Positions 9,005 to 17,218 of a stretch of DNA of 64,000 nucleotides are shown in pieces. The notes beneath the pieces are model-generated. The model ran no database searches. It saw only the letters and a program-made list of their open reading frames with translations, and had not been told where the DNA came from. Made by a program: the position numbers and the translations under genes. Position 1 is the stretch's first letter; every line of letters begins with the position of its first letter. Source of the DNA: an uncultured Collinsella sp. (GTDB lineage Bacteria > Actinomycetota > Coriobacteriia > Coriobacteriales > Coriobacteriaceae); the NCBI GenBank assembly GCA_900542315.1, contig UQMV01000001.1, forward strand, positions 80,748 through 144,747, given 5' to 3'.

Positions 9005-9234
9005 ATGTCGCTCCTTACATACACAGTTGCATACTCGCGAACTCGCACGCAAGGACCGAGGCCGACCGCGTCGCAACGTCGCACGCCCGGAGCGTAGAGC
9101 CGGACGGGACACGCGGGCAACACCAAAGCCCATGGCACGTCGATTCGCATGCACGAGATTGTACTCCCCGTACGCGTCTGATAAAACGCTTTTCTTTAAC
9201 TAAGTAAAGTATTTTCATTCAACCGAAACTAAAG

Positions 9235-9264
9235 AGCCCCACCACCGTAAACGGTGACGGGGCT
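9235..9264 (-). terminator. Terminator of the dedA gene
   Basis: AGCCCC and ACCGT pair with ACGGT and GGGGCT (9235-9264). On the minus strand the stem is followed by a short T run (CTTTA). Confidence 0.75.
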
Positions 9265-9302
9265 CAACGGCACAGTTTGTGCGCTGCCTCGAGCTACGCG
9301 TT

Positions 9303-9941
9303 CTATTTGCCCAGCTTAGCCTTAACCAAACCAACCACGGTCGGGATGATCGACACGGCAACGATGCCGACGATCAGCAGCTCAAAGTGCTCCTGCACAA
9401 AGGGGATGCCGCCAAAGAAGTAGCCCAGCAGCGTAAAGAGCGTCGACCAGGTAATGCCACCCAGAACGTTAAAGATGACGAAGTTGCGCCAGTGCATGCC
9501 GCCCATGCCGGCGATAAAGGGCACAAAGGTGCGGATAAACGGGAAGAAGCGGCCCAGGAAGATGGCCAGGTGGCCCCACTTATCCAAGAAGTCCTCGGAC
9601 TTTTTGATACGCTCGGGCGTCATGGCCTTGACCTTGCCCGAAGCGATGATCTTTTTGCCAAAGAAGTGACCAATCATAAAGTTGCACTGGTCACCCAAAA
9701 TGGCAGCCGCCCATGCGGTGGCCAGCAGGGCCACGATGTTAAAGCCGCCGTTGTGGGCAAAGAAGCCCGAGGCAAACAGCAGCGAATCGCCGGGAAGGAA
9801 CGGGAAGAACACCACGCCCGTCTCGATAAAGATGATCAGGAACACGCAGCCGTAGGCCATAAGCGGGCCGGCGGCGATCCAGCTGGCAATCGCGGTGCGC
9901 GGGTCTTTGAGCAGCTCAGCGATAAAATTGATGAAACCCAT
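9303..9941 (-). CDS. DedA/VTT-domain membrane protein
   Basis: A 212-residue DedA-family protein with about five membrane segments. It shows the family motif GRFFPFIRTFVPFIAGMGGM and an upstream FFPFLPGDSLLFASG re-entrant segment. Members of the group act as lipid scramblases or flippases, for example recycling undecaprenyl phosphate, or support proton-motive force; which applies here cannot be read from the sequence. The ATG at 9941 is preceded by AGAGG at 10 bases. The gene is alone on its strand, convergent with nothing and divergent from cysE. Confidence 0.92.
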   Translation of the reverse strand: MGFINFIAELLKDPRTAIASWIAAGPLMAYGCVFLIIFIETGVVFFPFLPGDSLLFASGFFAHNGGFNIVALLATAWAAAILGDQCNFMIGHFFGKKIIASGKVKAMTPERIKKSEDFLDKWGHLAIFLGRFFPFIRTFVPFIAGMGGMHWRNFVIFNVLGGITWSTLFTLLGYFFGGIPFVQEHFELLIVGIVAVSIIPTVVGLVKAKLGK

Positions 9942-10164
9942 GAAGTAAAACCTCTCAGTTGTGGGCGCGGATACGTCCAAGTTGACCAGTATACGGTTGC
10001 GGCGCCCCCTCGTGCGCAACCCCACAAAAGCATGACTCCATTACCAGCAAGTTTGCATAACTGACACCTGTTGCGCAATGCCATCAAGATTGTCCTTCCT
10101 AATCCCTAGCGAATCGCTATACTTTATTGAACCGCATTGCCATGGCGCTAAGGGAGGGCGGCCG

Positions 10165-10869
10165 GTGAGCTTTATCAATACCATTCGCGAGGACATCAAG
10201 ACCGTCCAGGCGCAGGACCCCGCCGCGCAAAACGGTCTAGTCATCTTCCTTTCCTATCCTGGCCTGCACGCCAAGTGGAACCACGTGCCCGAGCACTGGC
10301 TGTGGGAGCACGGCCATCGTTCGCTCGCCCGCGTGCTCTCGCAAATCACCCGCCACATCACCGGCGTCGAGATTCATCCCGCCGCACAGATCGGCAAGCA
10401 TTTCTTTATCGACCACGCCATGGGCGTCGTCATCGGCGAAACCACCATCGTGGGCGACAACTGCGTGCTCTATCAGGGCGTCACGCTCGGCGGTACCGGC
10501 AACGAGACCGGCAAGCGCCACCCCACCCTGGGCAATAACGTCACCGTAGGCACGGGCGCCAAGGTGCTCGGCAACATTCGCATCGGCAACAACGTCAAGA
10601 TCGGCGGCAACTCGGTTGTCGTTAAGGACGTGCCCGACAACTGCACCGTCGTTGGCGTGCCGGGACGCATCATCAAGCGCAACGGCTGCCGCGTGTTCGA
10701 GGAGAGCTTCGACGCCAAGCAGCATCGCGAGTACATGCCCGACGATGCCGCCGAGCAGTCTGCGCTCAACCGTCAAGGCATCACCGAGAACGCCCGCCGC
10801 GTCAAAGAGCTCGAGAAAGAGGTGGCCGAGCTTAAGGCCCTCGTTGCCAAACTTGTGGACGAACGCTAG
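10165..10869 (+). CDS. cysE: Serine O-acetyltransferase
   Basis: A 234-residue serine acetyltransferase, which makes O-acetylserine from serine and acetyl-CoA in cysteine synthesis. The left-handed beta-helix hexapeptide region is clear (IHPAAQIGKHFFIDHAMGVV, then IGETTIVGDNCVLYQGVTLG), with catalytic His in FIDHAMG. It is the short EpsC-like form, with a coiled-coil tail near the C-terminus. The start is GTG at 10165, with AAGGGAGGG just upstream; the longer frame from 10078 has no ribosome site. No cysK is adjacent. A hairpin at 10908-10945 ends the transcript. Confidence 0.93.
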   Translation: MSFINTIREDIKTVQAQDPAAQNGLVIFLSYPGLHAKWNHVPEHWLWEHGHRSLARVLSQITRHITGVEIHPAAQIGKHFFIDHAMGVVIGETTIVGDNCVLYQGVTLGGTGNETGKRHPTLGNNVTVGTGAKVLGNIRIGNNVKIGGNSVVVKDVPDNCTVVGVPGRIIKRNGCRVFEESFDAKQHREYMPDDAAEQSALNRQGITENARRVKELEKEVAELKALVAKLVDER

Positions 10870-10907
10870 GAGCGCAAGCGGCACAAGACGACATCGGCAC
10901 CGACGCA

Positions 10908-10945
10908 AAAGGCGCACCAGGGAATCCATCCCCGGCGCGCCTTAT
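10908..10945 (+). terminator. Terminator after cysE
   Basis: AGGCGC, CC and GGG pair with CCC, GG and GCGCCT around a 6-base loop, followed by TATTT. Confidence 0.7.
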
Positions 10946-10949
10946 TTCC

Positions 10950-10982
10950 AATGCGACAAAGGGGCCGTCCCTATGTCGCATT
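10950..10982. repeat. GGGACA-type intergenic hairpin
   Basis: AATGCGACA (10950-10958) pairs with TGTCGCATT (10974-10982); the loop contains GGGGCCGTCCC. It overlaps the stop codon of the following minus-strand gene. It belongs to a family of hairpins with different stems but a GGGACAG-like core found at several sites in this window. Confidence 0.7.
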
Positions 10983-12984
10983 ATGCGAACTGGCTCAGAT
11001 AGAGGTCGGCGTAGGCACCCTCGGCAGCCAATAGTTCCTTATGCGTGCCCTGCTCGATAATGTTGCCATGATCCATGACCAAGATCAGGTCGGCATCCAC
11101 GATCGTCGACAGGCGATGCGCGATCACAAAACTCGTGCGCCCGCTCATGAGCGCGTCCATGGCGCGGCCGATGGCAAGCTCAGTGCGCGTGTCCACGCTT
11201 GAGGTCGCCTCGTCCAGGATGAGAATCGCCGGGTTGTTGAGCAGCACGCGCGCAATGGTCAGCAGCTGACGTTGGCCCTGACTGATGCTCTCGGCATCGT
11301 TGGCCACCCGCGTGTCATAACCCTGCGGCATGGTGCGCACAAAGAAGTCGACCTGCGCGGCGCGCGCGGCCGCCACGATCTCCTCGCGCGTCGCCTCGGG
11401 ACAGCCATAGGCGATGTTCTGTGCAATCGTGCCATCGAACAGCCAGGCGTCCTGCAGCACCATGCCAAACTGCTGGCGCAGCTCGCCGCGGTCCATGCGG
11501 CTCGTGTCCACACCGTCGAGCGTAATGCGCCCGCCGTCAATCTCGTAAAAGCGCATGAGCAGGTTGATGAGCGTGGTCTTGCCCGCACCCGTGGTTCCCA
11601 CCACCGCAATCTTCTGACCCGGCTCGGCGGTAAACGACACATCGCGCATAAGCGGCTTGTCGGGCGAATAACCAAAGCGCACGTGCTCAAAAGCGACGCG
11701 GCCCTCAACGCGACCCGGCAGCTTGGCAGCCTCGTCCGGCAGCGGATCGGCCTCCATCTCGGGCTCATCGAGCAGGTCGAACACACGCTCCGCACTCGCC
11801 AGCGCGCTCTGCAGCGAGTTAAAGGTAAACGACAGCTGCGTCATGGGCTCGGACGCCTCGTAGATAAACTGGAAGAACGCCTGGAACACGCCGACGGTCA
11901 TGTGACCGGCGACCAGCATGCTACAGCCCACCAGCGCGATCACGATCTGCGCCAAGCGGCCGATAAAGCGCACCGCGGGGCCGACGGCATTGATCATAAA
12001 GTCGGCCTTGGTACTCACGCGCGCTAGCTCCCTCGAGGCCTCATGCACTTCGGCAGAACTCTGACGCTCGCGGTTAAACGCGCGAATCACCAGACGGCCC
12101 GAATAGCCTTCCTCGACCGCACTCGTAATCTTGGACACCCACTCCTGGCGCTCGCCGGTCACGTCATGCGTGCGACGTGAGACCACTTTGGTCACCAGCA
12201 GCGACAACGCCATAAAGAACAAAAAGACCAGCGTGAGCGGCACGCTAAACACGAACATCACGCCCACGGCGCCCACCACGGTGCCGATCGACACCAGCAG
12301 CTGCAGCAGTCCGCGCTGCATGCTTTCGGACATCTTGTCCAGGTCGTTGGTCGCGCGGCTGACCACCTCACCGGGACGATGCGCGTCAAAGTAGGCGAGC
12401 GGCAGACGGTTGAGCTTTTGAGCGATACGGTTACGCAGACGCAGGTTGAGGCGTTCGGCCACGCTCGACATCAAAAAGCTCTGGAGTGCGTAAAAAGAGG
12501 CGGCGGCCGTCCAGATTATAAAGTAGATGAAGATGGTCCTGCCGCAGTTCTCCCAGGTGATGCTGAAGGTAGCGTCGTTGGCAAACGCCAGCTTTACGTG
12601 TCCCCACAGCTCATCGATGACGCGGGCGCTGTACGCCGGCGCCGCGGTGTTAAAGATGACGTAGAACACGATGCTCGCGAACACGAGGTAAAAGCGCCAG
12701 TGATCGCCGGCGGCCTCGCTCCACAGACGGCGCACCGTCGCCCAGGTGTCGCGGGGCTTCTCGTCCTCGTCCTCGTCGTCCACATCGCGCATGCGCTCCG
12801 CCTCAGCGCGGGCACGCTCGTCCTCGGCACGTTCGTTTTCCTCGTAGAGCGCTTGGCGGCGAGCCTCGCGCTCGGCTGCAGCCTTGGCGGCATCGTCCAG
12901 ACCGGGCGCGACCGCCGTCTCCTCAGCCGTCCCCGCTGCCACGGCGTCATCAACGACGCCCTGCTTCTTGAGCCCCTCGGTCAT
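10981..12984 (-). CDS. ABC exporter half, catalytic-site partner of a heterodimer
   Basis: A 667-residue ABC exporter half. A charged N-terminal extension of about 90 residues (rich in Glu and Arg, coiled-coil-like) precedes six membrane helices and an ATPase domain with Walker A VGTTGAGKTTL, signature ISQGQRQLL and Walker B ILILDEATSSVD. The Walker B Glu is present, so this half should carry the active site. Its partner is the gene at 12986, one base upstream, whose Walker B has Asp instead. Start ATG at 12984 has GGGAGG 8 bases upstream; a GTG at 12993 is inside that site. Regulated with the MarR gene at 14710-15222. Substrate probably a drug or toxic compound. Confidence 0.93.
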   Translation of the reverse strand: MTEGLKKQGVVDDAVAAGTAEETAVAPGLDDAAKAAAEREARRQALYEENERAEDERARAEAERMRDVDDEDEDEKPRDTWATVRRLWSEAAGDHWRFYLVFASIVFYVIFNTAAPAYSARVIDELWGHVKLAFANDATFSITWENCGRTIFIYFIIWTAAASFYALQSFLMSSVAERLNLRLRNRIAQKLNRLPLAYFDAHRPGEVVSRATNDLDKMSESMQRGLLQLLVSIGTVVGAVGVMFVFSVPLTLVFLFFMALSLLVTKVVSRRTHDVTGERQEWVSKITSAVEEGYSGRLVIRAFNRERQSSAEVHEASRELARVSTKADFMINAVGPAVRFIGRLAQIVIALVGCSMLVAGHMTVGVFQAFFQFIYEASEPMTQLSFTFNSLQSALASAERVFDLLDEPEMEADPLPDEAAKLPGRVEGRVAFEHVRFGYSPDKPLMRDVSFTAEPGQKIAVVGTTGAGKTTLINLLMRFYEIDGGRITLDGVDTSRMDRGELRQQFGMVLQDAWLFDGTIAQNIAYGCPEATREEIVAAARAAQVDFFVRTMPQGYDTRVANDAESISQGQRQLLTIARVLLNNPAILILDEATSSVDTRTELAIGRAMDALMSGRTSFVIAHRLSTIVDADLILVMDHGNIIEQGTHKELLAAEGAYADLYLSQFA

Positions 12985-12985
12985 G

Positions 12986-14722
12986 CTACTCACCTCCCTT
13001 CATCTGCGATTCCGCGATGGCGCGGTACACCTCGCAAGTCTCCATCAACTCGTCGTGCGTGCCCAAGCCCACGACCTCGCCATCCTTGAGCACCACGATC
13101 TGGTCGGCATGCAGAATGGTCGAGATACGCTGCGCGATGATGAGTACCGCGGCATCGCGCGTCTCGTCCTGCAGCGCATGGCGCAGGGCGGCATCGGTCT
13201 TAAAATCCAGGGCCGAAAAGCTATCGTCGAAGATATACAAATCAGCGTGCTTCATGAGCGCACGGGCGATGGCCAGGCGCTGACGCTGACCGCCCGAGAA
13301 GTTCGTACCGCCCTGCGCCACCGGGGTATCGAGCCCCTGCGGCTGATCGAGCACAAAGGTGCTCTGGGCAACCCGCAGCGCGTGAAGCATGTCGGCCTCG
13401 GTCGCACCCTCGTTGCCATAACGCAGGTTGCTCGCCACCGTGCCCGAGAACAGCCACGCCTTCTGCGGCACGTAAGCGATATGCCCGCGAATCTCGTCTT
13501 GCGAAAGGTCGTGCAGGTCAACACCGTTGAGACGTATGGCGCCCTTCGAGGCATCGTGGAAACGCAACAAGAGCTTGGCCACCGTCGATTTGCCCGATCC
13601 CGTCGAGCCCACAATCGCCGTGGTCTGGCCACGACGACAGGCAAAGCTCAGGTCGCACAGGGTGTCCTCGTCGGCATCGTCAAAACGGAACGACATATGG
13701 TCGAACATGGCGACCGCGTCTGCTCCGTCCTTTGAGTCGGACGCGCCCGCGTCGAGCGTTCGCTCGCCATCGACGATGCTCGGCTCAATCTGAAGCACCT
13801 GTTGTGCACGGTTGAGGCACGCCGCGGCACGCGGCAACGTCAGGATCACCATCTGCGCCATCATCACAAAGAACAGAATCAGCAGCGCGTATTCCAACAC
13901 GGCCGAGATGCTGCCGATTTGCATGGCGTGGACGCCTACGCGATTGCCTCCCACCCACAGCACCGCCACCTCGGCGATATTCATCAGAAAGAAGCAGGAG
14001 CTATCGAGACCCACAAACAGGTGGTTGACCTTGATAGCGTTGGCCGCGTAATCACTAAACACCTCGTCTAGGCGCTGCTCCTCATGGCGCTCCTTGTTAA
14101 ACGCGCGAATGACGCGCACGCCCACGATGTTCTCGCGCAACACCACGTTCATACGGTCGATAAAACTCTGCAGGCGCATAAAAATCGGCGCTGCATTGGC
14201 GACCGTAAAGACCGCCGCCACCAGCACAATCGCCACGACTGCACCCAGCAGCGTACCCATGGCGGGATCGATATGCCAGGCGAAGATGATGCCCGCCACG
14301 GCCAAAAACGGCACCGGCAGCACCAGCTGAATCGTCTGCAGAATCGCCTGCTGGATCACGTTGATGTCGTTGAGCGAGCGCGTGATCATCGAGCCGGTGC
14401 CAAAGCGCTCAAAGTCGCTGGCAGACAGCTCGAGCGACTTGTCGTAGACGGCGTTGCGGATGTCACAGGCCACGTTGGCCGCCAGGCGAGCCGAAAGATA
14501 ACAGCCCAGCACCGCGCCACCACTGGCCATGCCGGTCGCGATAAGCATGTACAAGCCGTTGCGCAGGATGTAGTCGACATCACCCGTCGTGATGCCGGTA
14601 TTGACCATATTCGCCAACATCGTAGGCACCAGCAGCGTGCCGACGTTATCTATCAGCAGAACAAACAGTGTCACCGCAATCAGCCCGCGATACGGCCTCA
14701 TAAACCTCATTAAGAGTCGCAC
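12986..14722 (-). CDS. ABC exporter half, degenerate-site partner of a heterodimer
   Basis: A 578-residue ABC exporter half with six membrane helices, Walker A VGSTGSGKSTV, signature FSGGQRQRL and Walker B LYIFDDSFSALD. The second Asp replaces the catalytic Glu, the usual mark of the non-hydrolysing site in heterodimeric exporters. It pairs with the downstream gene at 10981-12984. The annotated start is GTG at 14722; an ATG at 14710 overlaps the stop of the MarR gene (TAATG) and could be used by translational coupling. The operon order marR, degenerate half, active half suggests an export system repressed by MarR until its substrate appears. Confidence 0.92.
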   Translation of the reverse strand: MRLLMRFMRPYRGLIAVTLFVLLIDNVGTLLVPTMLANMVNTGITTGDVDYILRNGLYMLIATGMASGGAVLGCYLSARLAANVACDIRNAVYDKSLELSASDFERFGTGSMITRSLNDINVIQQAILQTIQLVLPVPFLAVAGIIFAWHIDPAMGTLLGAVVAIVLVAAVFTVANAAPIFMRLQSFIDRMNVVLRENIVGVRVIRAFNKERHEEQRLDEVFSDYAANAIKVNHLFVGLDSSCFFLMNIAEVAVLWVGGNRVGVHAMQIGSISAVLEYALLILFFVMMAQMVILTLPRAAACLNRAQQVLQIEPSIVDGERTLDAGASDSKDGADAVAMFDHMSFRFDDADEDTLCDLSFACRRGQTTAIVGSTGSGKSTVAKLLLRFHDASKGAIRLNGVDLHDLSQDEIRGHIAYVPQKAWLFSGTVASNLRYGNEGATEADMLHALRVAQSTFVLDQPQGLDTPVAQGGTNFSGGQRQRLAIARALMKHADLYIFDDSFSALDFKTDAALRHALQDETRDAAVLIIAQRISTILHADQIVVLKDGEVVGLGTHDELMETCEVYRAIAESQMKGGE

Positions 14723-15222
14723 GTCTCCCCCTCTTCTTGGTTTTCCACTTGGCTCTCGGCGGCCATCTGCTGTTTAAACACCTCGCACTCCTCGTTGAGC
14801 ACATGGGAAAACTTGCCGACCAGACGCATAATCTCATGCTGTTCCCAGGGCTCGAGCGCGTCAAAGGCACGCTGCTCGGCTTTAACCGCCGGTAACGCAT
14901 AGTGCTCGGCGAACCGCCGGCCCTCATCGGTCAAACAAACGACCTTATTCTTACGACTGCCTTCGGCAAATTCCAACGTTGCAAGCCCTCGCGCCGTCAG
15001 GGTTTTAATTGCCGAGTTAATGGTCTGCTTGCTATAGAACCATTCGCTCGTGAGCCGGCTCACGGCAACGCTTTCGTCCGCCGTGCTGATATCGACGAGC
15101 ATCCAATAGGCGCAATCCGAAAGGCCGCAGGCACGCGCGAACTCTGAATAAATACGGTCGAGCCCGTTGAGCATCCGGTCAAAATCGACCGACGTAACCG
15201 TGCAATCCATCTCTCCCACCAT
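14710..15222 (-). CDS. MarR-family regulator of the adjacent ABC exporter
   Basis: A 170-residue winged-helix protein. The DNA-binding part reads VSRLTSEWFYSKQTINSAIK and TLTARGLATLEFAEGSRKNK, followed by VVCLTDEGRRF, all typical of MarR proteins. It is first in an operon with two ABC exporter genes and its stop overlaps the next start. Two near-identical palindromic boxes lie just upstream (15227-15277), so autorepression is likely. The N-terminus is uncertain: ATG 15222 lacks a clear ribosome site, and an ATG at 15210 follows GGGAGAG at very short spacing. Confidence 0.88.
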   Translation of the reverse strand: MVGEMDCTVTSVDFDRMLNGLDRIYSEFARACGLSDCAYWMLVDISTADESVAVSRLTSEWFYSKQTINSAIKTLTARGLATLEFAEGSRKNKVVCLTDEGRRFAEHYALPAVKAEQRAFDALEPWEQHEIMRLVGKFSHVLNEECEVFKQQMAAESQVENQEEGETCDS

Positions 15223-15226
15223 TCGA

Positions 15227-15277
15227 TAGTCCGAATTTTGACTAATTGAGATTTCAGATTAGTCCGAGTTTTGACTA
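15227..15277 (-). promoter_or_regulatory. Tandem operators for the MarR-ABC operon
   Basis: TAGTCCGAATTTTGACTA (15227-15244) and TAGTCCGAGTTTTGACTA (15260-15277) are imperfect palindromes (TAGTC...GACTA) differing at one base and spaced 33 bp, about three helical turns. They lie immediately upstream of the marR start. One dimer on each, on the same DNA face, would block the promoter. Confidence 0.8.
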
Positions 15278-15330
15278 TCGTCAAGGGCTTCGTTCGCAGC
15301 GCGCAAGCTATACAACATATCGACAAAAAA

Positions 15331-15361
15331 GACCGCCGGCGCGGGGGCAGCGCCGGCGGTC
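15331..15361 (-). terminator. Terminator after the 96-residue gene
   Basis: GACCGCCGGCGC (15331-15342) pairs with GCGCCGGCGGTC (15350-15361); on the minus strand six T residues follow. Confidence 0.9.
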
Positions 15362-15386
15362 ATGAGAGGAAATCGATTATTTGCTG

Positions 15387-15677
15387 CTAGGCGGCGACGG
15401 CCTCGTAGACCGTAGCACCCGAGAAGCTATCGTGCAGGCTCTTGCCGCAGATCCAAGGCAGCTCGACGACCTCGCAGACCGTGTTGACCAGCTCGGAGCA
15501 GTCAGTAAAGTGGCCCTTATCGTTGAGGGCCTCGCAATCCTGAACACGCCAATAGCCATCGGTGTGCGTGATGTAGTACTCGTGATCGTTGATCGACACG
15601 AAAGCGCGCGTCTTGGAACGCAGCAGCTTCAGAAATCCTTCGAAATCGGTCTCGACGACATCTCCAGCCTGGAACAT
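15387..15677 (-). CDS. Small protein of unknown function (96 residues)
   Basis: I do not recognise this family. It is an acidic soluble protein with no membrane segment or signal peptide, containing several Cys (VQDCEALN, FTDCSELVNTVCEVV, PWICGKS) and aromatic beta-strand-like stretches (HEYYITHTDGYWRVQD). The start ATG at 15677 has a strong GGAGG 8 bases upstream, and a clean terminator follows, so it is a real single-gene transcript. The frame extends upstream to 15707 without support. Confidence 0.75.
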   Translation of the reverse strand: MFQAGDVVETDFEGFLKLLRSKTRAFVSINDHEYYITHTDGYWRVQDCEALNDKGHFTDCSELVNTVCEVVELPWICGKSLHDSFSGATVYEAVAA

Positions 15678-15972
15678 GATAGTTACCTCCTGGCCCGGCG
15701 CCACCACGGCGCGTTGATAAACGTTGGTACTCCTTTAGTAAAACCTTTATCAGAAGTTATGCGGACATCATTTAGGCAAGTGGTAAAAAACCGCAGGGTA
15801 GACGGGATAAAACGTTTAACCATCCCATTGGTTTGTCACATTCTGAAGGTACTTTTATGCAAACCTACTTTGCCAATTGGAAGCTATCCTTTTGGCCGGG
15901 CAATTGACCGTCTATCGTTTGAGCCCGACGGGTATGAACGGGGCATCTGCAACGCCACCGCAAGGAGACACC

Positions 15973-16494
15973 ATGGAGACTATCGAAGCACTCATTCACC
16001 GCCGCAGCTGCCGCAACTACAGCGATCGTCCCGTCGAGGCCGAAAAGCTTGCACGTATTATCGAAGCCGGCCAATATGCACCGAGCGGCATGGGCCGCCA
16101 GCCGGTGACGTTTGTCGCCGTCACCGACCCCGCGACCGTCGAGCGTCTCTCACAGCTCAACGCCCAGGTCATGGACAGCAACAGCGACCCCTTCTATGGC
16201 GCCAAGACCGTTGTGGTGGTGCTGGTTGACCGCAGCGTGCCCACACATCTGGAAGACGGCTCGCTCGCCATGGGCAACTTGCTCAATGCTGCCTATGCGC
16301 TGGGCGTTGATTCGTGCTGGATTCATCGCGCGCATGAGGTCTTTGACTCGCCCGAGGGCCTGGAGCTGCTGGCCAGCTGGGGCCTGCCCGCCGACGGCAG
16401 CCTGCGCGGTGTCGGTCACTGCATTCTGGGCTACGCCGAGGACACGCTACCCGAGGCAAAGCCGCGCCGCGACAACGTCGTCTACGTAAGGTAA
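15973..16494 (+). CDS. Nitroreductase family protein
   Basis: A 173-residue flavin enzyme of the nitroreductase superfamily. The FMN-binding signature RRSCRNYSDRPV lies at the N-terminus, with GQYAPSGMGRQPVTFVAV following and VDSCWIHRAHEVFD in the middle. Such enzymes use NAD(P)H to reduce nitro, quinone or flavin substrates; the natural substrate is unknown. It is at the short end of the family. Start chosen at 15973 with AGGAGA 7 bases upstream; the longer frame from 15877 lacks a ribosome site. Confidence 0.9.
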   Translation: METIEALIHRRSCRNYSDRPVEAEKLARIIEAGQYAPSGMGRQPVTFVAVTDPATVERLSQLNAQVMDSNSDPFYGAKTVVVVLVDRSVPTHLEDGSLAMGNLLNAAYALGVDSCWIHRAHEVFDSPEGLELLASWGLPADGSLRGVGHCILGYAEDTLPEAKPRRDNVVYVR

Positions 16495-16510
16495 CCCAGG
16501 AGCGTCAGCG

Positions 16511-16549
16511 GGGGTAGCTAATTTTGGACGGGGCTATTTTAGCTACCCC
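16511..16549. repeat. Intergenic hairpin between convergent genes
   Basis: GGGGTAGCTAA (16511-16521) pairs with TTAGCTACCCC (16539-16549). The loop holds TTTTGGACGGGGCTATTT, loosely related to the GGGACAG cores seen elsewhere. It may terminate both neighbours. Confidence 0.65.
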
Positions 16550-16558
16550 ACTCGCAAC

Positions 16559-17134
16559 TTATATTGACGTCGCCGTTGTCGTCGTTTCGTTCGTGTGAGT
16601 CGTTTCGGCACCGTCGCCTTGTTCGTCCTCGTCCTTTTGCGCATCGGCGATGGTGGAGGCCGCCGCGACGATGCCGCGCTGGGGCGCGACGCCTGTCTGG
16701 GTCTGCGCGCCCTCGACAACTTCTGTGCCTGCATGCGCGAGCTCGGGCGATTTAAACACTGCGTCCAAGTTGGCGCCACCGCCGGCGTAGCCAAGCGCAG
16801 CGAGTGCGATGACGATCACCGCAACGACGGCCACGATCGGCACATAACGATGCCAACCAGCCGGGTTGAGCCCGCTGCGGCGAGCCGCCCCGCGACTGAT
16901 GTAACCAAGCGTGCCGTCGTGCTTGAGCTTTGAGCCCACCACGCGTTTGCGGCCCCACAGCGAGGACTCTGCCTGCATTGCCAAGCGGGCGCTTGCCGAA
17001 GGATAGCCGTATTTAGTGCGCTTGAACGAGCCATCAAACCCCGAGGCGTGTTTACCCCACGTCACCGATGTTGTGCGTCGGTTGACCGGCGCGGCACTCC
17101 GCCTTCTGCGACTCGGTTTTGAAGTCTCAGCCAT
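16559..17134 (-). CDS. Single-pass membrane protein of unknown function
   Basis: A 191-residue protein with a basic, Ser/Arg-rich cytoplasmic N-terminal half (RRRRSAAPVNRRTTS), one membrane helix (YVPIVAVVAVIVIALAALGY, near residue 115) and a low-complexity outer tail rich in Ala, Thr, Glu and Asp. I cannot assign a family. Similar anchored proteins with disordered tails occur in many actinobacteria. The start at 17134 follows GAGGG at short spacing. The gene is between a nitroreductase and a Fis-type regulator and shows no operon partner. Confidence 0.7.
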   Translation of the reverse strand: MAETSKPSRRRRSAAPVNRRTTSVTWGKHASGFDGSFKRTKYGYPSASARLAMQAESSLWGRKRVVGSKLKHDGTLGYISRGAARRSGLNPAGWHRYVPIVAVVAVIVIALAALGYAGGGANLDAVFKSPELAHAGTEVVEGAQTQTGVAPQRGIVAAASTIADAQKDEDEQGDGAETTHTNETTTTATSI

Positions 17135-17218
17135 ATGCCCTCGCACGCCGTAACCAAATCGAAACAATAACGCTTTGGACTGTAGCACACGCGTCGCGCG
17201 CGGTCACGGGCGCCTCGC

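Noticed and set aside
9005..9230. T-box or leader peptide for ilvE
   Set aside because: No T-box sequence, no terminator before the gene and no run of branched-chain codons in the upstream frame.
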